From the NCBI RefSeq assembly GCF_004167665.1, contig NZ_SEWE01000008.1, positions 1 through 64,000 of the forward strand: DNA of 64,000 nt, in the 5' to 3' direction. Position numbers and translations under genes: made by a program. This DNA is from Hymenobacter persicinus (GTDB lineage: Bacteria; Bacteroidota; Bacteroidia; Cytophagales; Hymenobacteraceae). Shown here one piece after another: positions 58,188 through 64,000 of the stretch (its first letter is position 1; the number at the start of each line of letters is the position of its first letter). The notes beneath the pieces were generated by a model. The model ran no database searches. It had not been told where the DNA came from and was given only the letters and a program-made list of their open reading frames with translations.

Positions 58188-58898
58188 CTAGGAGCAGGGC
58201 TTCAGGTGGGTCGACTTAAGCAACTGCTGGGCTGCGCGCCAGTCGGGCATAAACTGGTCCATGAGCCCCCAGAAGCGCGGATTATGCAGCCGCTCGTGCA
58301 GGTGTACCAGCTCGTGCACCACCACGTAGGCCAGGCAGTGGGGCGCGTGCTTGATAAGCTCCAGGTTCAGCCAGATGCGCCGGGCGCGGATGTTGCAGGT
58401 GCCCCAGCGGGTGGTCATCCGCTTCACGGCCCAGGTGTCGGCCCGCACGCCCACCACCGGCTCCCACTGCGCCACCACGGCCGGCAGCTGCTCCTTGAGG
58501 CGGGCCCGGTACCAGGCGTGCAGGGCTTTTTCGCGCTGCTCCCGGGTGCTGTCCGCCGGCGCGTACAGGGCCAGCGTCGCGTCGTCGGCCATCAGCACCA
58601 CGCGGGCGGCGCCAGCCGCCGGCTGCACGTGGAGCTGGTGGGGGCGGCCCAGGTAGAAGTGGGTTTCCCCGCTGACGTACTCGGGCACGGCCAGCTTGGG
58701 GCGGGCCTCAAACTGCTGCTGGTGCTTGCGAATCCAGGCCCGGCGCGCGGCCACAAAGGCCCGGATGGCCTCGTCGGGGGTGCGCAGGGGGGCCGCCACC
58801 CGCACCCGCCCGTCGGTGGCATACACGGTCAGGCGCAGGCTGCGGATATTTTTGCGGACTAACTCGACGTGCAGGTCGTCGACGGTGAACTGGGGCAT
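58188..58898 (-). CDS. YgjP-like M48-type metallopeptidase
   Basis: A 236-residue zinc metallopeptidase of the YgjP (DUF45) family. The zinc motif is VVHELVHLHERLHNPRFWGLM (HELVH, about residue 200), preceded by WGTCNIRARRIWLNLELIKHAP, and FVAARRAWIRKHQQQFEAR lies near residue 60. The family is widespread near restriction and mobile loci; substrates are unknown. Single gene, about 100 bp downstream of hen1's 5' end on the same strand. Confidence 0.88.
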   Translation of the reverse strand: MPQFTVDDLHVELVRKNIRSLRLTVYATDGRVRVAAPLRTPDEAIRAFVAARRAWIRKHQQQFEARPKLAVPEYVSGETHFYLGRPHQLHVQPAAGAARVVLMADDATLALYAPADSTREQREKALHAWYRARLKEQLPAVVAQWEPVVGVRADTWAVKRMTTRWGTCNIRARRIWLNLELIKHAPHCLAYVVVHELVHLHERLHNPRFWGLMDQFMPDWRAAQQLLKSTHLKPCS

Positions 58899-59076
58899 GC
58901 GGAAAAAACGAAGGGGAGCAGACGGAGCCAGGAGTAAAAGTACAGCCCGGCGCCCTGAAACCGTGACGCGCCGGATTTCATTCCTGCAGCCCGCGGCGGC
59001 CAGATTAATCCGGAACGACTGGGTAGCTAGCGGCTGGGCCAGGCAACGCCATAGTTGTTCTGCGCATCTTGCCGGT

Positions 59077-60120
59077 ATGAAGAAATTATGGCTATTCCTT
59101 TTATTTATGACCGGTACGCTGGTCGTCCGGGCCCAGTCCGCCCCCGCGCTGCTGCCGGATTCTCTGCAGGCCTACCTCGATAAAAGCCTGAGCCTGCTGC
59201 AGACCTACTCCCTGGAGCGCCGCCGCGTCGACTGGCCCCAGTTGCGCCAGGCAGTGTACCAGAAAGCCCAGGGCGCCCGCACCGTGCGCGACCTGCTGCC
59301 CATCTACCCCTTTATCTTCGAGCAGCTCCAGGACGACCACGGCTGGCTGACCTACCAGGACAAAACCTACAAGTGGCGCAACCCCGCCCGCGTGCCCTAC
59401 GCCAACGCGGCCGTGAAGGCGGCCCTGGCCCAGAAGCCGGGCATACGGGTGCGACGACTGCCGGGCAACGTGGGCTACATCCAGTTGCCGGGCATCAATG
59501 CCGGGGGCAGTATGGCCGCCCAGCGCGCCGCGGCCCAGGTGGTGCGGGATTCGGTCTGCCGCCTCCAGCCCGACAAGATCAAGGCCTGGATTCTTGACCT
59601 GCGCCTCAACGACGGCGGGGCCATGGCGCCCATGCTCGGCGGCCTGGCCCCGCTGCTGGGCGACGGCCACCTCGGCGGCTTCGTGGGGCAGAATGGTCAG
59701 CCCCAGGAGCAGTGGTACCTCAAACAGGGCAACTTCTACCTCGACACGTTGCAGATAACGGATCTGACGGCCTGCTGGCCCGGCAAGAAAACCACCCGGC
59801 CCATTGCCGTGCTGCTCAGCGGCCGCACCGCCAGCTCGGGCGAGATTGTGGCCATTAGCCTGAAGGGCCGCCCGGCCACGCGCTTCTTCGGGGAACCCAC
59901 CTACGGTGCTACCACCGCCAACGAAAGCTACCGCATTAGTGGCACGTCCTACCTCACCATTGCCGGCACGCTCGATGCCGACCGCCAGGGCACCGCTTAC
60001 CGCACCCGCCTCGTGCCCGACGTGCTTATTGCCGAAGGCGACAACTTTCTGGACCTCAACCAGGATGCCAAGGTGGCCGCGGCGCTGCGGTGGCTCAAAA
60101 CCGCCCGGCCCGGTAAATAA
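59077..60120 (+). CDS. S41 family peptidase
   Basis: A 347-residue periplasmic protease. The ATG at 59077 gives a signal peptide (MKKLWLFLLFMTGTLVVRAQ). The S41 core includes RLPGNVGYIQLPGINAGGS, ILDLRLNDGGAMAPML, and PIAVLLSGRTASSGEIVAISLKG with the nucleophile Ser in TASSGE, then FFGEPTYGATTANESYRI. The upstream PDZ of C-terminal processing proteases is not obvious, as in Bacteroidota S41 proteins of this size. Single gene with a hairpin after its stop. Confidence 0.88.
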   Translation: MKKLWLFLLFMTGTLVVRAQSAPALLPDSLQAYLDKSLSLLQTYSLERRRVDWPQLRQAVYQKAQGARTVRDLLPIYPFIFEQLQDDHGWLTYQDKTYKWRNPARVPYANAAVKAALAQKPGIRVRRLPGNVGYIQLPGINAGGSMAAQRAAAQVVRDSVCRLQPDKIKAWILDLRLNDGGAMAPMLGGLAPLLGDGHLGGFVGQNGQPQEQWYLKQGNFYLDTLQITDLTACWPGKKTTRPIAVLLSGRTASSGEIVAISLKGRPATRFFGEPTYGATTANESYRISGTSYLTIAGTLDADRQGTAYRTRLVPDVLIAEGDNFLDLNQDAKVAAALRWLKTARPGK

Positions 60121-60161
60121 GGCGCAATTGGCCTGATAGTGAGAGGACTACGAGGCGGGAA

Positions 60162-60210
60162 CGGCGGATTGTGCGGGGTGGGCATCCCGGTGCCCCAACA
60201 CAATCCGCCG
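60162..60210 (+). terminator. Hairpin after the S41 gene
   Basis: CGGCGGATTGTG pairs with CACAATCCGCCG and encloses a second stem GGGCATC/GGTGCCC. It likely terminates S41 transcription. No T tract. Confidence 0.6.
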
Positions 60211-60321
60211 CTATCTGTATATTGGTTGAACTAAGCGCGCCGGCGGGCACCCGAATGCTCCCGCTGGTGTTGTTTAGTAGGTCCCCCAGACCGCCCACCC
60301 ATTCTTTTGCTCCCTCGCCCA

Positions 60322-61029
60322 GTGACTTCTCCTTCCCCCGAGCCCTACCACCGCCCCGACCTACTCCGGATTCCCTACGACGACTACCGGGCCCTGCCCG
60401 CCATTGCCAACTCCGACCTCTCCCGCCTGCGCGATGCCCTGAACGGCCGCTACGAAAAGCCCGCCTCCATGTCGGGGGCGCTGGGGCTGGGCACGGCCTT
60501 TCACACGGCCCTGCTCGAGCCCGACCTCTACGAAGGCGGGCAGCCCGGCATCAACGACTCGCTGGTGTGGTGGATGGTGGAAGGCGTGCGGCTCAAGCCC
60601 GAGCTCGTCGATTTGCTCGACGCGGGCACGCCCGAGCCCAGCTGCATCTTCACCGAGCCGACGACCAACACCCTCTGCAAGCTGCGCGCCGACTTGGTGG
60701 TGCCCGAAACCGACCAGGGCTACACCATCATCGACTTTAAAACTACCGCCGCCCGCGACTACGACCATTTCCTGGCCCAGTGCAGCGGCTACGACTACGA
60801 CCGGCAGGCCGCCTTTTACCTCGACGCGCTACGGGCCGACCGGTTTCTGCTCGTGGGGGTGCAGAAGGTGGAGCCTTTTAGCGTGTTCACCGTGGAAGTA
60901 TCGCCGCACATGCTCGAGGAGGGACGGGCCAAGTACCTGCGGCTGCTGCGGTTTTTGCAGCCCGCGGCCCAGGTGCCCTCGTATTTGTCGGATGCCGTGC
61001 GCGACATCACCCAGGGCCTGAGTGGGTAG
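60322..61029 (+). CDS. PD-(D/E)XK nuclease-like protein (RecE/exonuclease VIII type)
   Basis: A 235-residue protein; the start is uncertain, since GTG 60322 is used and TTG 60307 is an alternative. ANSDLSRLRDAL near the start and ALGLGTAFHTALLEPD fit the exonuclease VIII-type N-terminal core; KLRADLVVPETDQGYTIIDFKTTAARDYDHF has the catalytic D...D-x-K pattern; YDYDRQAAFYLDALRADRF follows as usual. Phage-derived or repair-associated nuclease, possibly a remnant of a phage recombination module. No recT-like gene is adjacent. Confidence 0.85.
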   Translation: MTSPSPEPYHRPDLLRIPYDDYRALPAIANSDLSRLRDALNGRYEKPASMSGALGLGTAFHTALLEPDLYEGGQPGINDSLVWWMVEGVRLKPELVDLLDAGTPEPSCIFTEPTTNTLCKLRADLVVPETDQGYTIIDFKTTAARDYDHFLAQCSGYDYDRQAAFYLDALRADRFLLVGVQKVEPFSVFTVEVSPHMLEEGRAKYLRLLRFLQPAAQVPSYLSDAVRDITQGLSG

Positions 61030-61107
61030 CGCGCCCCGGCGCCGGCTGGACAAAACCGGGAAATGCTGCGCGGATTCGCCGTTCTGAGAAAAATTTGCCC
61101 GATTTAA

Positions 61108-61139
61108 TTTGGATGTAATTTCTGGTTAGCCTATACTTG
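61108..61139 (+). promoter_or_regulatory. Promoter of the asnA leader transcript
   Basis: TTTG at 61108-61111 and TATACTTG at 61132-61139 are 20 bp apart, a strong match to Bacteroidota -33/-7 promoters. Transcription should start about 25 bp upstream of the leader ATG. Confidence 0.7.
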
Positions 61140-61167
61140 CCAACATCAGCTCAAAAAGCATTCGAAA

Positions 61168-61275
61168 ATGACGCTTTTCCTCAGCAATAACTTCCAGAAT
61201 AATAACTCGAATAATAATTTATTTCGAGACAGGGAGGCTATTGTTCCAAAGGAAAAACGAGAGAACAATATTTAA
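61168..61275 (+). CDS. Asn-rich leader peptide upstream of asnA
   Basis: A 35-residue peptide frame, ATG 61168 to TAA 61273-61275, too short for usual gene calling. It has ten Asn, eight of them in residues 7-17 as NN, NNN and NNN blocks. The downstream gene makes asparagine, so ribosome stalling on Asn codons under Asn-tRNA shortage would affect transcription. The peptide is otherwise Lys/Glu-rich and has no domain. Followed by a terminator whose 5' arm can pair with 61231-61239. Confidence 0.75.
   Translation: MTLFLSNNFQNNNSNNNLFRDREAIVPKEKRENNI
61231..61239 (+). promoter_or_regulatory. Antiterminator arm
   Basis: AGGGAGGCT can pair over nine bases (one G-U) with AGCCTTCCT at 61283-61291, the 5' arm of the terminator. 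Such pairing would prevent terminator formation. Confidence 0.65.
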
Positions 61276-61276
61276 C

Positions 61277-61314
61277 AAAAAGAGCCTTCCTGTTAGCGGG
61301 AAGGCTCTTTTTTT
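61277..61314 (+). terminator. Rho-independent terminator (attenuator) upstream of asnA
   Basis: AGAGCCTTCC (61281-61290) pairs with GGAAGGCTCT (61299-61308) around an 8-base loop and is followed by a T tract. It lies between the leader peptide and asnA, so it would stop transcripts before asnA unless opened. Confidence 0.88.
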
Positions 61315-61492
61315 GCGCCCGCCACTTCCCACCCGCAGCATTCTGCAAATTCCCAAGGCGGCATCTTCCGTCGTTTTTTAACGCGGCACTTACCGGTTTC
61401 TCAAAAAAAGCTACCCACCCGGGGAACGGTAATTCTCTGCGCCAAACTCAAGCATTTTTCACCTCCGAATATTCATCCTAAACCCTTTTGCC

Positions 61493-62500
61493 ATGACTGC
61501 CCCGCAACTCCTGAAAACCGAAGAGTCCATTGGATTCGTGAAAGAAACCTTCGCCCGTGAACTGGCCCGCCAGCTCCACCTGAGCAAGGTGTCGTCGCCT
61601 ATTGCCGTGCTCGACGGCACCGGCATCAACGACGACCTGAACGGGGTGGAGCGGGCCGTGGGCTTCCCCATCAAGGCCCTGGATGAGCAGCGCGCGGTGG
61701 TGGTGCACTCCCTGGCCAAGTGGAAGCGGGTGCGCCTGCGCGAGCTGGGTATCGAGCCGGGCCGGGGCCTGCTCACCGACATGCGCGCCCTGCGTCCCGA
61801 CGAAGACTACAGCCCCATCCACTCCATCTACGTCGACCAGTGGGACTGGGAGCAGCACATGGCCCCCGAGCAGCGCACCATTGCGTTTTTGAAGGCTACA
61901 GTCGAGAAAATCTACGCCGCCCTACAAGCCACCGAGGCCCAGGTCGTGGCTGAGTACCCCGAAATTACGCCCGTGCTGCCGGGCAAAATCACGTTTCTCT
62001 ACGCCGAGGATTTGCTGCGCCAATACCCCGACCTGACGCCCAAGCAGCGGGAGCACGAAGCTACCCGGCAGTACGGCGCCGTGTTCTTGATGGGCATCGG
62101 CGGGGAGCTGACCCACGGCGAGCCCCACGACGGCCGTGCCCCCGACTACGACGACTGGAGCACCCCCAACGAAGACGGCCACCAGGGGCTCAACGGCGAC
62201 ATTCTGCTCTGGCACCCGGTACTGCAAACCTCGTTTGAGGTGTCGTCGATGGGCATCCGGGTCGATAAGCACGCCCTGGCCCGGCAGCTCGAGCTGCGCG
62301 GCTGCTCCGAGCGGAGCACCCTGCGCTTCCACGACCTGTTGCTCACCGACCAGCTGCCCCAGAGCATTGGCGGGGGCATCGGCCAGTCCCGGGTGTGCAT
62401 GTTTATGCTGCGCAAGGCCCATATCGGTGAAGTGCAGGTCAGCATCTGGCCCGAGTCGGTCCGCCGGGAACTGGTGGGTACCGGCGTGGAGCTGCTGTAG
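61493..62500 (+). CDS. asnA: Aspartate-ammonia ligase (asparagine synthetase A)
   Basis: A 335-residue enzyme of normal length. ESIGFVKETFARELARQLHLSKVSSPIAVLDGTGINDDLNG and HSLAKWKRVRL match AsnA, a class II aminoacyl-tRNA synthetase-like fold; LLTDMRALRPDEDYSPIHSIYVDQWDWE, SSMGIRVD and GGGIGQSR continue the active-site motifs. It makes asparagine from aspartate, ammonia and ATP, giving AMP and PPi. Probably controlled by transcription attenuation through the upstream Asn-rich leader and terminator. Confidence 0.95.
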   Translation: MTAPQLLKTEESIGFVKETFARELARQLHLSKVSSPIAVLDGTGINDDLNGVERAVGFPIKALDEQRAVVVHSLAKWKRVRLRELGIEPGRGLLTDMRALRPDEDYSPIHSIYVDQWDWEQHMAPEQRTIAFLKATVEKIYAALQATEAQVVAEYPEITPVLPGKITFLYAEDLLRQYPDLTPKQREHEATRQYGAVFLMGIGGELTHGEPHDGRAPDYDDWSTPNEDGHQGLNGDILLWHPVLQTSFEVSSMGIRVDKHALARQLELRGCSERSTLRFHDLLLTDQLPQSIGGGIGQSRVCMFMLRKAHIGEVQVSIWPESVRRELVGTGVELL

Positions 62501-62512
62501 GCAGCGCCTTTG

Positions 62513-62570
62513 CCGCAACGCCCAACGGGGAGAGCAGACCGTCGGCTGCTCTCCCCGTTGGGCGTTGCGG
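62513..62570. terminator. Perfect 25-bp inverted repeat between convergent genes
   Basis: Arms of 25 bp, starting CCGCAACGCCCAACGGGG, pair perfectly around an 8-bp loop. It lies between asnA and the DUF2723 gene, so it should act as a bidirectional terminator. No long T tract. Confidence 0.8.
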
Positions 62571-62590
62571 CGAAACCGAGGTTCGCGGCT

Positions 62591-64000
62591 TTACTGGCGC
62601 AGATAGGGCTCCAGCAGTACCAGGGCCTGCCGGGCCCGGGCCGAGTCGCCGACCTGCTCGGCGGCTAGGTAGAGCTGCTGGGCCGTGCCCACGTGCTGGC
62701 CCAGCTCCCGGTCGAACAAGGGGTGGGCGCCGTTGGCGTAGTACAGCAGCCCGCGCCGGGTCCGGTCGAGCAGTACGTCGAGCAGCTTGTTGGCCCGCTG
62801 CCGCTCCCCGCCGACCACCAGGGCGGGCACGAGCTGGGGCGAGTAGTAGTCGTAGGCAATGGCCTGGTCGGGCATCACGGCCAGGCACCGGTCGGCCACG
62901 CGCCGGGCTGTGGCCACGTCGCCGGCGGCCAGGTAGGCCGAAGCCAGGCGGGCAAACTTCTCGCGGTAATTGGCCGGAAACAGCAGGCTGTGCTCGTCGT
63001 GCAGCAGGCTGCCGTCGTTCAGACCCCGGAAGGCGAACTTCTGCATCAGGTTCCGGTAAAGCAGGTCTTTGGCCACGTAGCCGGGCTCCCCGCGCGGGGA
63101 ATAATCGGGGTTGTGCAGCGGCAGCACCCGCCAGGCCAGGCCTTCGAGCTGGAAGTAGGGCTCCAAGCCCAGGTGGTCTTCCGACCGGGCCACGGTGGTG
63201 GCAAAGTACACCGGCCGCTTCCACTGATTCGCCGCCAGCATATCGAGAATAAACAGCGTTTTCTTTTCCAGCGCCCCTTTGCCCAGGTTAAACTCCAGCC
63301 GGCTCACGAGCTGCCGGCGCCGGTCCTGCGGGATGATACCCAGGGCCTTCACGGCCGCCGTATCCACGGGTAGGTAGAAGTTGGGGGAGGGGAAAGACAG
63401 AAGCGGGTCGCCCTGGCCGTAGCTAACCTTCAGCAGGTCGCTGCGCTGCCCCACCAAGCCGATAAACTCCGGCAGGTTCACGCTCGGCACGGCCGGATTG
63501 GCCACGTAGGGTAGGTAGTCGTTGGTGCCCTGGGCGTAGTCGGCGGCCGGGAGCGTGCCGGGTAGCGGCGCCGACGCGTTGCTTTGTTGGCGCATCTGGT
63601 TGATGTACCAGTCGGTATTGAGGTAGCTGAGCACGGCCACGCGCACGTCGGTGCGGAAGCCCTCGACCTGCTGGGCGTACCAGAGCGGGAAGGTGTCGTT
63701 GTCGCCGTTGGTAAACAGAATGGCGTTCGGGGCGCAGGAGTTGAGCAGATTCTTGGCCGAGTCCACCGCCGTGTACCGGTCCGACCGGTCGTGGTCGTCC
63801 CAGCCCTGGGCGGCCATTAGCCCCGGGACTAGCAACCCCACGAGGGTCGCCACAGTAGCCCGGGTGGTATCCGCTTTCAGGATTGATTTGAGCAACTCCG
63901 CTAAGCCGAGCACGCCCAGGCCAATCCAGATGGCAAAGGCGTAGGTGCCGCCGGTGAAGGTGTAGTCCCGCTCCCGGGGCTCGATGGGCGGCTGGTTGAG
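62591..64000 (-). CDS. DUF2723 membrane protein, 5' end outside window
   Basis: At least 470 residues, open at the right edge. The visible part starts NQPPIEPRERDYTFTGGTYAFAIWIGLGV, a typical DUF2723 segment preceding a hydrophobic helix. It continues with NAILFTNGDNDTFPLWYAQQVEGFRTDVRVAVLSYLNTDWYINQM, strongly conserved in the family, and a TPR-like C-terminus (LASAYLAAGDVATARRVADRCLAVMP). DUF2723 proteins of Bacteroidota are large membrane proteins, some known as protein O-mannosyltransferases in general secretory O-glycosylation. The membrane-embedded N-terminal half is outside the window. Confidence 0.88.
   Translation of the reverse strand, partial: LNQPPIEPRERDYTFTGGTYAFAIWIGLGVLGLAELLKSILKADTTRATVATLVGLLVPGLMAAQGWDDHDRSDRYTAVDSAKNLLNSCAPNAILFTNGDNDTFPLWYAQQVEGFRTDVRVAVLSYLNTDWYINQMRQQSNASAPLPGTLPAADYAQGTNDYLPYVANPAVPSVNLPEFIGLVGQRSDLLKVSYGQGDPLLSFPSPNFYLPVDTAAVKALGIIPQDRRRQLVSRLEFNLGKGALEKKTLFILDMLAANQWKRPVYFATTVARSEDHLGLEPYFQLEGLAWRVLPLHNPDYSPRGEPGYVAKDLLYRNLMQKFAFRGLNDGSLLHDEHSLLFPANYREKFARLASAYLAAGDVATARRVADRCLAVMPDQAIAYDYYSPQLVPALVVGGERQRANKLLDVLLDRTRRGLLYYANGAHPLFDRELGQHVGTAQQLYLAAEQVGDSARARQALVLLEPYLRQ

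Larger units (their letters stand above)
61030..61492. other. asnA leader region
   Basis: The first 75 bp are intergenic. Then come a promoter (61108-61139), an Asn-rich leader peptide (61168-61275), an antiterminator arm (61231-61239) and a terminator (61277-61314), followed by about 180 bp up to asnA. Confidence 0.75.

Overview
The window looks like chromosome of a high-GC member of the Bacteroidota, most likely Hymenobacter or a close relative (an inference). The support is GC-rich codon use, -33/-7 promoters of the TTTG...TAnnTTTG type, a type IX secretion sorting domain, GEVED/PKD surface modules, OmpA and DUF2723 proteins, and families common in Cytophagales. No rRNA, CRISPR or phage structural genes were seen.

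Layout. (1) 1-2.6 kb is chromosome: the start of a secreted GEVED/PKD protein, an SDR oxidoreductase, a TPR/SH3 membrane protein and tRNA-Lys(UUU). (2) 2.64-39.05 kb is a 36.4-kb genomic island integrated at the 3' end of tRNA-Lys. It is bounded by an 18-bp identical att repeat that lies within a longer imperfect repeat including the tRNA terminator. Matching integrase arm-type repeats lie just inside each end, and a tyrosine recombinase is next to the right end. The left part carries an RteC-like protein, an excisionase-like HTH protein, a DUF6896-type protein, an FG-GAP/T9SS surface protein, and a candidate defence module (STAND-like ATPase, beta-family protein, sce7726 PD-(D/E)XK-like protein). 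(3) 11.2-33.8 kb of the island is the most unusual part. About twenty small gene units (lipoproteins, small membrane proteins, immunity-like DUF1629, DUF4262, DUF3592 and WG-repeat proteins) are separated by copies of a short site, GGACCGTTTNGCTGAAC, usually preceded by CTCGTTTCGCTTTTCGG. Site orientation is constant from 12.5 to 27.7 kb whichever way the genes point, and is reversed from 31.1 to 33.8 kb. Two duplicated units have their homology limits at these sites. A serine recombinase lies at the left end, with a 40-bp palindrome centred on the same GACCGTTT core. A second serine recombinase lies where site orientation changes, and its last codons are inside a half-site. I read this as a recombinase-built gene-cassette array, analogous in logic to an integron but with different sites. 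(4) 33.9-39.05 kb holds DUF4844, DUF1493 and zinc-finger proteins, a 1.5-kb ORF-poor structured region, and the integrase. (5) 39.1-64 kb is chromosome: a TRIC channel, P-type Ca2+ ATPase, LLM oxidoreductase, OsmC, a FUSC remnant, a four-helix sensor protein, a HelD-like helicase, a DoxX-like protein, a LuxR regulator with a degenerate receiver, the Pnkp and Hen1 RNA-repair genes split by two other genes, an OmpA-like protein, a YgjP-like metallopeptidase, an S41 peptidase, a RecE-like nuclease, asnA, and a partial DUF2723 protein.

asnA is preceded by an Asn-rich leader peptide, a terminator and a possible antiterminator arm, which is the arrangement expected for transcription attenuation.
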